Positions 55,165 through 64,000 of a DNA stretch of 64,000 nucleotides are shown here, in pieces. This DNA comes from Heliopora coerulea. Its lineage: Eukaryota; Cnidaria; Anthozoa; Scleralcyonacea; Helioporidae. Made by a program: the position numbers and the translations under genes. The notes under the pieces are model-generated. The model was given only the letters and a program-made list of their open reading frames with translations, had not been told where the DNA came from and made no database searches. The DNA lies in the NCBI GenBank assembly GCA_030142905.1, contig JASJOG010000067.1, positions 1,568,319-1,632,318 of the forward strand. The letters run 5' to 3'. The first letter of the stretch is position 1. Every line of letters begins with the position of its first letter.

Positions 55165-58100
55165 ATCATGAGTCGACCCTTAACTTTAGAAGCAGATGTT
55201 CTACACCGAAAAATGCAGTGCCAGCTGAGAATATTACCAGAGCACACGTAAACAACTGAGGGAGAGGGAAGAGGCTGGAGTGAACTTTGGAGGAGAAAGT
55301 ACTACTCTTCAAAATAGAAACTGAGGAAAGAGAGAGACAGAGGAACCGGATTCATGAAGTATGTTAAAAAGAGATGGTCAAATGAAGCGCGGACAAAGAA
55401 GACTGTCTCAGCCCAGAACCTAGTGGATAATGGTAGGAGTTTCAATTTAGAGGAGGAAGTAATGGGTCAGCTAGAAGGACGATCTGAGAAGCCTGAGTAT
55501 GACGCACCACCAAAGAGTATGCGCTGGACGACAGCCAAGAAGGCTCGACTGGTTGAAATAGATAAGGAGGAAAGGGAACGTGGACTTGGTTTCATGAAGA
55601 GGGTAGGTGATAGATGGGAATAGGAGTTCGGATAGAGATTAAAAGATCAAAAGCTGAGAGATAATGCTGCTAGATTTAAGATGGAGAAACAGATTGCGAA
55701 CTTTGTCTTGGTGAGAAAACGGAATGAGGAGCGTGAGCAGGAGGGAACTAAGGCAGGAGTTGATGATGAGGAATTGGAGGAGACAGTAAGAGTGGTAGAG
55801 GTGTCAGAAAAGGAAGTGGAGCAGGAAACCGATAGAGGAACAGAAGCAGATGAAGCAGCAGAGACAGAGGGAGAAGAAGCATTAAGAGAGGTTTTCACAG
55901 CGGAGTTAGCACAGCTAACACCAACAAATGCGACCAACATCAAAGAAAGGAACAGACTTCCGACACTTAAAAACTTCCTCCAGATAAAAGTGTGCAAATA
56001 AGATACTTAGCGAATACTTCAAAAGTAGCAAAAAGTTGGAGGAGATCACAGATGCAGTTTATGCCATGGGAAAGGCAATAGCAAGATTACTGAATGCCAA
56101 GATGAGAGTCCCGGGCATAGGAAGGAGATTGAACAGAGAAGGAAATACAAGAGAAAGGAGGTTACGCAACTAGATTAAGGCACTAAGGCAGAGAATAGCG
56201 AGAGTAAATAACAAGCTCTATCGCAGAAGGACACAAAGAAAAGCAACGAGGAAAGAAGTGAGGATCCCACAAGAACTGAGGAAGTATGTAGAAGGAGGAT
56301 CAGCAGGCACGCAGGAGCTTGTGGCGGCCTTGGAGAAGTGGTTGGATGAGCTGAGGGTGAAGAAAGTGATATCGCTGAAAGCAGTGGAGAACAGGGAGAG
56401 GAGAAAGAATAACGCAATGTTTGTAACAGATGAAGAGGCTTTCTGCAAGAGAGTGAATAGTACAAAGGAATTTAAAGATGAGCCCCCAGCAATGGAGAGA
56501 TTCGTGGAATTTCGGGGAGGCATGTGGGAAAGGAAAAGATTACTATTGAACAACCGTGGATGGAGAAATTCAAGGAGAAGTTGAGAAAGAAGATCAGGGA
56601 TGTACAGGATATCGAGATAAGTGAGGACACCATTGAGAAAGTAATAAAGAGGAGGAAGAATTGGAGCTCGCCTGGTATTGACGGAATCCAGAATTTCTGG
56701 TGAAAGAAGTTTAGTGGAACCTGGAAGGCTTTATAAAGAACAATGAATACCTGGAATGAAGATCCAGAGGGCATCCCTGAATGGGTGACTTTAGGCAGGA
56801 AAGTCCTTTGACGGAAGACCGAGGACTTGTCATTTGAGGAGGAGTACAAACCGATAACGTGTCTAAATACTTCGTACAAGTTATTCACGAGGTGAGAGAA
56901 CGCAAAAGGGACCTGGCAGTCGCGTTTTACGACTACAGGAAGGCATACGACAAAGTTCGCCATGACTGGATGGTAATGGTGTACGATTGGATAGGAGTAC
57001 CTAATCCGCTTATAAATTGATGAGCAGTTGGAAGACACGGTTAGAGTTGAATCCTGGAAATCACAAGGTGCAGAGTAGATGGATTAGAATACGGTGTCGT
57101 TTTTTACAAGGGGACAGTTATTCGCCGGTAGGATTCTTTCTGACTGAGGTCCCAGTTACAATGCTAATGGAGGAAACAACGGAATATAGGATGGGACCCT
57201 CTCGTGAAAGACTAACGAAGAGGACGCACAGCTTATTTATTGATGGCCTAAAGACCTACCAGGAAAGTCATAAACAGATGGAAGCTGCTAACAAGATAAT
57301 CGTGAGAGTTAGCGACGATACAGGGACAGTGTACGGGGTGAAGAAATGTGCGGAAAAGAGATAAGATGACTAAAGGTGAGGGCTTGACTATACTGGAAGA
57401 GAGGGCAGAGGCACTGGACCCAGAGAAGGACGACTTCTAAAAATTCCTTGGAATAGAGCAAGGGAAGTAGATAAACAAAGAGAAAGTATTGCAGAGAATC
57501 AAGGAAGAAATGTGAAAGAGGTTGGAGAGCCTCGTAGAACTTGAGCTGTATGATAAGAATCTCATGAGAGATATCAATTGCAGAGTCATCCCGGTTGCGG
57601 CCTACGCCATGAATGTATGCCAGTTCACCCGAAAAGAATTATATGACCTTGACATGTTGGTGAAGGATATTCTATGCAAGAGAAGTATGCTAGGACGACA
57701 GGCAAGTGATGAGAGGCTCTACCTGAAGAGACAGGATGGAGGGCGCGGCTTCAAGAGCCTGCGGCAGGTTTATAAGGAAACAAAGGTGCGGATGGCAACG
57801 TACATGGTTTGTAGCACGAGTCGCTGGATATGGATTGTTGGAAGAGAGTCTAACAGCGAATACAAGAGCTTAAAGAGGGAAGCAGAACAAGCGGTGCGTG
57901 AAGTTGGAGCGGAGGTTGAATTTGGGGAGGAAGAAGTCTGGAAAGATAGTGAGAAGATGGAAAAAGAGTGGGCAGGATGCTGGGCGGAGCTGAAGAAAGG
58001 AATGCAGAACGGCTTGACAGAGAAGTTGAAGAATGATTATAAGAAGAAGGGTATGCAGAGTCAAGTGTTTGCAGGGCAGGAGAACGAGAGGCTTGTGTGG

Positions 58101-58938
58101 TTGAACACAAACATCACACCGCAGAAGACAGCTGGAATCATGGATTTGCGGGAGCAGATAGTGGAGACTTGGAAGTGGAACGTTTTGCGTGGGATAGGAG
58201 GCGGGGACGGAAAATGTAGATTGTGCAAGAAGTTTGATGAAACCGTTCAACACCTGCTTGCAGGGTGTGAGATTCTGGCAGGAACCGAGTATCTCGCTAG
58301 GCACAACAATGCCTTGATGGTACAGGCTGTTAGCTGGGCCGTTGAGAGAGAACTTCTCCCTGCCAATACGGCATGGTACACTGTTAGATGGGAGAAAGGC
58401 CATGTCCTAAAGGAGAACGGGTTCAAGTTGTGTTGGGACTTGGAGCATAGGACGAGAAAGACCAGCTCTGCACGCAGACCGGACTTGACATTAGAGGACG
58501 AAAAAGTGGGGAAGATCTGGTTAGTGGACATGTCATAGAGCATAACATTGAGGAAGCGACGAGAACGAAGTTACAAAAGTATCAGCAGCTGGCATTCAGA
58601 ACCAAAGAAAAGAGAAGGTACAGAGTGGAAGTAGTACGGTAATAATTGGATACCTGGGAGTTGGTGGCGAAAATGCAACCAGAGCAGTGAGGAAGATTAA
58701 TGGAGATGAGGACAGTGTGATTAGGATAATCAGTACAATACAGCAGACGGTGCTTTCTGAGGGGGAAACAATAATTAGGAAAGTGCTCGGCGGAGTAGTA
58801 CAGCCAGAGTAGTGAACGTACAGCCGAAGCGCGTCAGCCTCAGTGTGAACCAATGGGAACACGTGTACCTCGGTTACCTCCCAACAATATTTGGTGGGAG
58901 GGAATAATGGACAGAATATGAACTGGTTAATAGAAACA
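55165..58938 (+). mobile_element. RLE-type LINE, family II, copy E (near full length, broken)
   Basis: Pieces in order: N-terminal acidic ORF 55,354-56,001; linker and RT 56,258-57,364; C-terminus 57,522-58,538, with CCHC finger CRLCKKFDETVQHLLAGC near 58,218 and endonuclease block RRPDLTLEDEK near 58,480. Breaks include a deletion of roughly 130 bp near 56,885 relative to copy D, several frameshifts, and the catalytic box FIDG (57,237-57,248) in place of xxDD. The 3' end runs into (TAA)n. Confidence 0.84.
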
Positions 58939-58945
58939 TAATAAC

Positions 58946-58994
<49 letters not shown>

Positions 58995-59074
58995 GACCCG
59001 GTGTTTGGACAAATATACATACAGTCAAATATATGAAGAATAATAGTAATAGTAATAGTAATAGTAATAAGCAG
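58939..59074. repeat. (TAA)n then (TAG/AAT)n microsatellites
   Basis: (AAT)n at 58,939-58,994 closes the retroelement array. A second run of ATAGTA units at 59,039-59,070 follows. Confidence 0.9.
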
Positions 59075-59077
59075 CAG

Positions 59078-59803
59078 CAGCGGCGTATATAACAATTTCT
59101 GGAGAGGGGGCGAGATTTGAAAAATTTCCGACAGGAGTTGGCCTAAATCTGTTTACCTGAACAAACGGCAAACGCATTTTTAGTAGTCATTTAGAGTTGA
59201 GAATTAGCAACAGCAGTCTAGCCTTGGCTGCAGTACGTGGACACAGCGGCGCCAACCAACTAGCATTGATTGGCTTCTTTTCAGGACACAAAATGTTACC
59301 AACAATTTTATAGGCTATTTTGATGACAAGATTTTCTTATTTTGTACTACTGCATTTCCAACTGACTGTGCACTGTGCGTTGTTAACGCACAGTGCACAG
59401 TTAACGCATTGTTTCAAAGTTAAAACGTTGACGTTTATTGGACAAAACTTTACGTTGTTAGGCACCTGTCAACACGAACCGCGATGAATGAATTTTCTAA
59501 TGCTAATTTACAGGCAGACAGTTGCCATATTTCAAAAGAAAACGTTTGGTTTTCTGCATTTGGTTTAGGTAAAAAATATTTAAAGTAGTTTCAAATTTTC
59601 ATTTACCGTAATATTGTATCATTTCTATGGTGTACAAATGTCCAATTTTTGGCATTTCTAGTCCTGAAGGTTTTTTGACTTCTCAGCGAACGAAATATAG
59701 TAAGGTATCCTCTCTCAAATTTTCCAACAAGCTCTAAATTTTCCGACGGAAATTTCCGGCTGGAGGCCGGTCGCCCCCCTGCTTCCCTATATACACGCCA
59801 CTG
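59078..59803. mobile_element. Third hAT-like non-autonomous element
   Basis: The left end CAGCGGCGTATATA and right end TATATACACGCCACTG are inverted repeats with a few mismatches, with a GGGGGCGA word inside both. Flanks ATAAGCAG (59,067-59,074) and ATAACCAG (59,804-59,811) match at 7 of 8 bases, with an extra CAG between the left flank and the element. No transposase frame. Confidence 0.65.
59365..59401. repeat. Perfect 17-bp hairpin
   Basis: Arms ACTGTGCACTGTGCGTT and AACGCACAGTGCACAGT enclose a 3-base loop GTT. It lies inside the hAT-like element, so it may be part of its subterminal structure. Confidence 0.9.
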
Positions 59804-59811
59804 ATAACCAG

Positions 59812-61307
59812 GGCTTCGCTGAAAAACGCTTTGGTGATGTGAGCTCCCTGGTAAAATAACATTATCTTTATCAAAAAGCGCGAGGCCCCCAAAAATTGTG
59901 CGGGGTCCCAAAAAGAGCGGAGCCGCTGGCACGTCCCCAAAATTCCCCCCTTCCCCCCACCTTTAATCCGCGATAATGGCGATAAATACTTCGTTTCGAA
60001 ACATTCGATATTCCCTACAACCATATCCAAACATCTGCCGGTCTTATACCCTAGAAAATGGAAATATCTGGAACGAAATGTCAACGGAGACTAGTTAATT
60101 GCAAACATTGCTAACTTAGTTTTCAAAAACCTCATGCACCAATGGTGATATAAGGAGGTTATATAACTTAAACCTCGGTATCACTTGAACATCTCATACT
60201 CAGTGTATAACTTTTAGAAATGACCAAAGTAAGTGTACAGGATGTACTAATAGAAAATTTAAAGCATGTTAAACATGACTGTTGTCGGCATGAAACATGT
60301 TGCGATGGTAGGGTGGTTTGGAAAAGCTAAATTGGCGAAAGAAACGGAACAGAAGTTGAATTCGCCACAGTTACCTATGAGTCATATTACTGTAAGTCTA
60401 CAACTTGTTGACCAACAAGAAGATACGTTCTTAAATCTTTTGCAGCAAGATATAACTCGTACTATTTCACTCTTAGTTACGCTACACGACTTTACTCGTC
60501 AAGGGGTGAGCTCCCGCAAGGTAAGAGTTAATGGGCATTTAGACATCTTGGTAACAATAGCCAAAGCTAAAGTTGTTTTAATCAAAGGTCGATAACGACA
60601 GTTCTACAAAAAAAGCAAACTATTTTATACAGTATTTGGTTTGTTCTGTTCGTTATTTTTTGAGCAATTTTTGTTTTCGTGAGATTTTCTTTTTATCTCG
60701 TTTTGCTTGATGAACGCATGAATGCTTACTTAGCATTCATGTATATTCATTTATTTTGTTTTTAATTGAATTCTTCGAAGAAAAGCAACTCCTAAAACTA
60801 CTCCTGAAACTAAGTCTAAATTTGCGGAGAAGTCAAGGCGTTTTGGCGCTCAACTCAATGACATTTAATTCAAACATTCAAACTTTCAGAAGTATTTTTA
60901 CTAATAGTTTTATCACGGGAAAAGTAAATGAAAAAATATCGTTACGCTTTGGAAGCCGTAACAAAAATGCTGGGATACCGGCAACGCTACAGGTTTTTTC
61001 AATAGCCTTTTCAAAGAAGTACTATATCACACCAATTTACGTAACATGCTGTATTTATTTAATGGAAAACATGCTGCTGAAGTGTGAATATCAGATGTGG
61101 GATATCGTCATAGATCGTTTACATTCACGACATTTTAAAATCTTCTGACATGCAAGAAAATGGTTTGCTGAGTTAAAGCGAGGTAGTAATCTTTAAAATG
61201 GCAAGACTTTGTTACGGACACCAGGTTAACCACCAACCGTAGTTGTGCATACTTATATAGCCAAAAAATAAACGCCACATTTATACATAGTGCTAACAAA
61301 TGCTTAC
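59812..61307. other. Unassigned sequence between hAT element and linker exon
   Basis: It is C-rich near 59,890-59,960 and AT-rich after. A plus-strand frame at 60,266-60,595 (109 codons) and another at 60,756-61,148 have no recognised domain and no clear splice context. I leave them uncalled. Confidence 0.35.
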
Positions 61308-61355
61308 CTGCTTTTGTACTTTCAGATATTTCTTCATTAATTTCTTTAACGACCT
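61308..61355 (-). CDS. Candidate micro-exon, linker of gene copy 1
   Basis: This 48-bp exon has acceptor TCGCATTCTGCAG and donor AGCAG|GTAAGC, phase 1 at both ends. It reads VVKEINEEISESTKAG. Its acidic composition and phase fit the other linkers. If real, the whole 42-59 kb retroelement array is an intron of gene copy 1. Confidence 0.35.
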
Positions 61356-61764
61356 CTGCAGAATGCGACAAAAAGAATATTACTAAAAGAATTTTCATGT
61401 TCATATACCTTTATTGACAACATCTTGTTTATTTTTAAATAACAGGTCTTTTTTATATAAATAGTTTTACGGAAAATATTATATAAAAACCTAAATCGTA
61501 CATAAACTTCTTCATCAGCTGTAAAGGTTTGGACACTGTTTATATTTTGGATATTGTTTTTGAAAAAAAAAAAAAGGTGAAAAAAACAAAAGGGCAAAAA
61601 AAGCAAAATACCTTTCGACCAGGGATCACACTCAGGAAACTAACAGCAAGTGCGCTATTGGTTAAAGCAAATTACATTAATCTAGGGTGCAATGAATTAA
61701 AGTACAAGTGTTAGTGCTCGGAAATACCATTAGATTAAGTGCTACCAAATAAAAAACAAACAAA

Positions 61765-64000
61765 TTAGTGTCTACGATGTGCGGGCGGAGCACAGCCGGC
61801 TCCGTGTTCGTCCTCATTCTCGGAGGCAGACATGTCCACTTGCGGAGTTTTGACGCTTTCTTCAAGAAGTGCAAGCTTCGCTACCGGTCGCATCATGGTT
61901 CCCTTCTTGGTCTTCATCTCAACTGCTCGGACAACTCTGTTTTTACCTACTATAAGACGAATGACACGGCCTTAAGGCCGCACTCCACGAGGGGACTGTG
62001 GATCTACCACGAGCACGAGATCGCCTTTCTCGAGATTCCTCACATCCTTTGTCCATTTTCTTCATTCCATGAGGGAAAATATGTGTTTTCTAAGCCACCT
62101 TTTCCAAATGTGGATGGTCAGTGCTAGAGCCTGGCGCCATCGTTTCCTGCTTGACATTCTTCTATCCACAAAGACATGGGGTGGCAGGTTTGGATTTGAG
62201 TGTCCCAACGGGAAATGATTGGGTGTAAGGACTTCTTCGTCAGCCAAGTGAGTGCTAACATGCGTCAGAGGACGGCCATTGAGGAAGGATTCGACTTCCT
62301 TTACGATGGTCAAGAGGACTTCGTTGGTGAGCATCTGATTCTGAAGGATGGCGCACATCGTTTGTTTGCACGACCTCACATGCCGTTTCCAAATTCCGCC
62401 ACAATGTGGGGCGGACCGTGGGTTGAAACACCATTCGATACCTTCCTGCAACAATGAATTGATTCGGTGGTAATTCCATCCGTCGAAGTAGATGCGTCAC
62501 TCTTTCTCGGCGCCCACGAAGTTTGTACCATTATCTGAGTGGATAACCTGCAGCTTGCCCCGTCTGGAGATCATCCTGTGCAGGGCCATGATGTAAGAAT
62601 CATTCTCCAGGGTATGCACCACCTCGATGTGCATGGCACGGTTTACCAGGCTCGTGAAAAGGCAACATAATCACTTCCCGGCCTTTCGCAACCATTTTAC
62701 AGCAAACGGTCCGAAATAATCTAATCTGACACATAAGAAAGGAGGGGAATACGCGATGAGCCGGGCTGCCGGTAGATCGGCCATGATCGGTGCTTGAGGC
62801 AGTGCTCTGCGTCGTCGACAGTATAGGCATTGATATGTGAGATGGCGGATGGTCGCACGGTAGTTAAGTATTCAGAATTCCAGTTGACTGGCATGGCGAA
62901 CGTGTCCGTTGCCTTCATGGTGGCAGCATTGGTGGTAGTTAGTTATCATTAATTTCGTGATATGACATTTGGGTGAAAGAATAATTTGGTGGAGAGTCGC
63001 ATATGGCACGGGAGCTTTCGAAATGCGAGCCCCAGCGAGTAGGATCCCCTTTGAATCTGGGAAACGAGGTAACATCAGGATACGGTTCGGCCGGGGTGCC
63101 CGTGTTTTCTTATTTAAGCACATAATTTCTGACGAGAAGGCTTCTCTCTGCCACCTCTTTATCCAGATTTCTTTAGTTTCGCTTAGTTCGGGCGAAGCTA
63201 AGATGTCCAACCTTACAATTCTCTTTCGGGCGTCGACAATTCCTTAGAAAACATAAAACCCATTGAGGTAATTCGGAGGAGTTCATCCCAGGATGAGAAA
63301 CGGTTTGGGTCGAAGAAGTGAACGGGTGCTAAGGCCGTGGCGTTCGTCCAACTTTTTGAGTCAGCAACTCTTTCCTCATCGGCGATGTTGTCTGGCTGTG
63401 ACCAAAAATCCTTCAGGTTGAGATAGGAAAGCCGGCCCATTTAACCATCGAGAACTAGGACGGAGGTCTAATGTATGCAATCCACGACTTCCATCGTCAG
63501 CCACGTTTATCCGGCCGGGTACATGTCGCCACTGTTCAGGGTTCGTCAAATCATGGATCTCTGCCACACGGTTGGCAAAATAAACGCTGGGTGACGGTGA
63601 CTTGTATTGTTGATCCATCCAATGACTCCACAAGTGACAAGAGTCAATCTCGTACGTGTGGTTTTCCTTCACAACTTCCGACAAACAAGCACACATAAAT
63701 GCGGCTTGGAGCTCGGGTTACGGAATACTCAGCTGTCGAAGAGGTGCAACTCGAGATTTTCCCCTCACGAAACAGCACTGGATCCTCGTACAAGAAACGG
63801 AAATAGGCGACAGCACAGAAAGCAGATTCGGATGCATCGCCAAAGAGTAGGGCTTAAGTGTTAACTGGTGAGGCAGGAACTGATCGATAAAATTGAGGAA
63901 GGCTAAAGAATTCCATGTCACTGAGCTGATCTTGCCACTTTCGAAAAGGTGCCAGCTCCGTCTCGGGAATCTCTTCGTCCCATCTCTGTTTCTTACGCCA
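61765..64000 (-). pseudogene. BEL/Pao-type retrotransposon pol remnant (runs off window)
   Basis: Reading from the right edge leftward in minus-strand frames, an RNase H-like region with PELELQAAF and WRHVPGRINVADDGSRG (63,900-63,400) is followed by the integrase zinc-binding and catalytic region (about 62,950-62,500). The C-terminal domain typical of BEL/Pao integrases comes next (ESFLNGRPLTHVSTH near 62,330; NLEKGDLVLVVDP near 62,040), with a stop at 61,765. Frames shift at least five times, and in-frame stops occur at 62,062 and about 61,978. I did not find a clear LTR or polypurine tract below 61,765. The 5' part lies outside the window. Confidence 0.8.

Noticed and set aside
60266..60595. 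Plus-strand ORF of 109 codons
   Set aside because: No recognised family. An overlapping ORF from 60,221 in another frame is equally plausible, and neither has supporting context.

Overview
The window reads as nuclear DNA of an invertebrate animal. It is AT-rich and intron-containing, with canonical GT/AG splice sites, many microsatellites, and remnants of several animal retrotransposon classes: RLE-type LINEs, a CR1/L2-like LINE, a Penelope-like element, a BEL/Pao element and hAT elements. I found no bacterial-style operons. The mix of ZU5/UPA/death-domain genes with these transposons would fit a cnidarian such as a coral or anemone. That is an inference from content, not something the sequence proves.

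The only cellular genes I can support are on the minus strand, so they read from high to low coordinates. One gene has a chain of exons with matching intron phases: a pre-ZU5 exon (24,782-24,953), ZU5-A (23,320-23,654), a two-exon ZU5-B (22,877-23,112 and 20,803-21,143) ending in an HFS motif like the autoproteolysis site of PIDD-type proteins, two UPA-like exons (19,851-20,150 and 19,536-19,633), and a death-domain exon (11,995-12,279). The last exon appears to be 7,651-9,674, an uninterrupted reading frame of about 673 codons built from a 72-bp/24-residue charged tandem repeat. Upstream lie a second death-domain exon (29,047-29,316) and Ser/Glu-rich linker exons. A third death-domain exon (41,412-41,702), a linker (40,794-40,880) and a shorter version of the repeat tail (37,696-38,366) form the 3' end of a second, tandem gene copy. 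A direct duplication of about 2.3 kb (9,668-11,955 and 38,360-40,655) lies just upstream, in transcript order, of each repeat tail. Death-domain and linker exons are all phase 1-1, so they can be duplicated, skipped or exchanged without breaking frame.

Most of the remaining sequence is mobile DNA. RLE-type LINEs of the R4/Dong kind (N-terminal Myb-like region, reverse transcriptase, CCHC finger, PD-(D/E)XK-type endonuclease) sit end to end and are separated by short TAA/AAT microsatellites. Non-coding elements of about 0.7-0.85 kb with the same flanks lie among them. There are three clusters: 12,355-16,574, 32,316-37,037, and an array of about 16.5 kb at 42,439-58,994. Every LINE copy is broken. 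Two hAT-type non-autonomous elements with 8-bp target duplications sit inside one LINE, and a third lies at 59,078-59,803.

Other features are a Penelope-like RT remnant (about 16,585-17,375, minus), a CR1/L2-like RT fragment (31,067-31,960, plus), a BEL/Pao pol remnant running off the right end (61,765-64,000, minus), tRNA-like repeats arranged as a snap-back (25,363-25,912), degenerate tRNA-A-box arrays (20,335-20,650 and 21,645-21,880), several foldback elements and a degenerate telomere-like stretch. The first 5.2 kb contain nothing I can assign.
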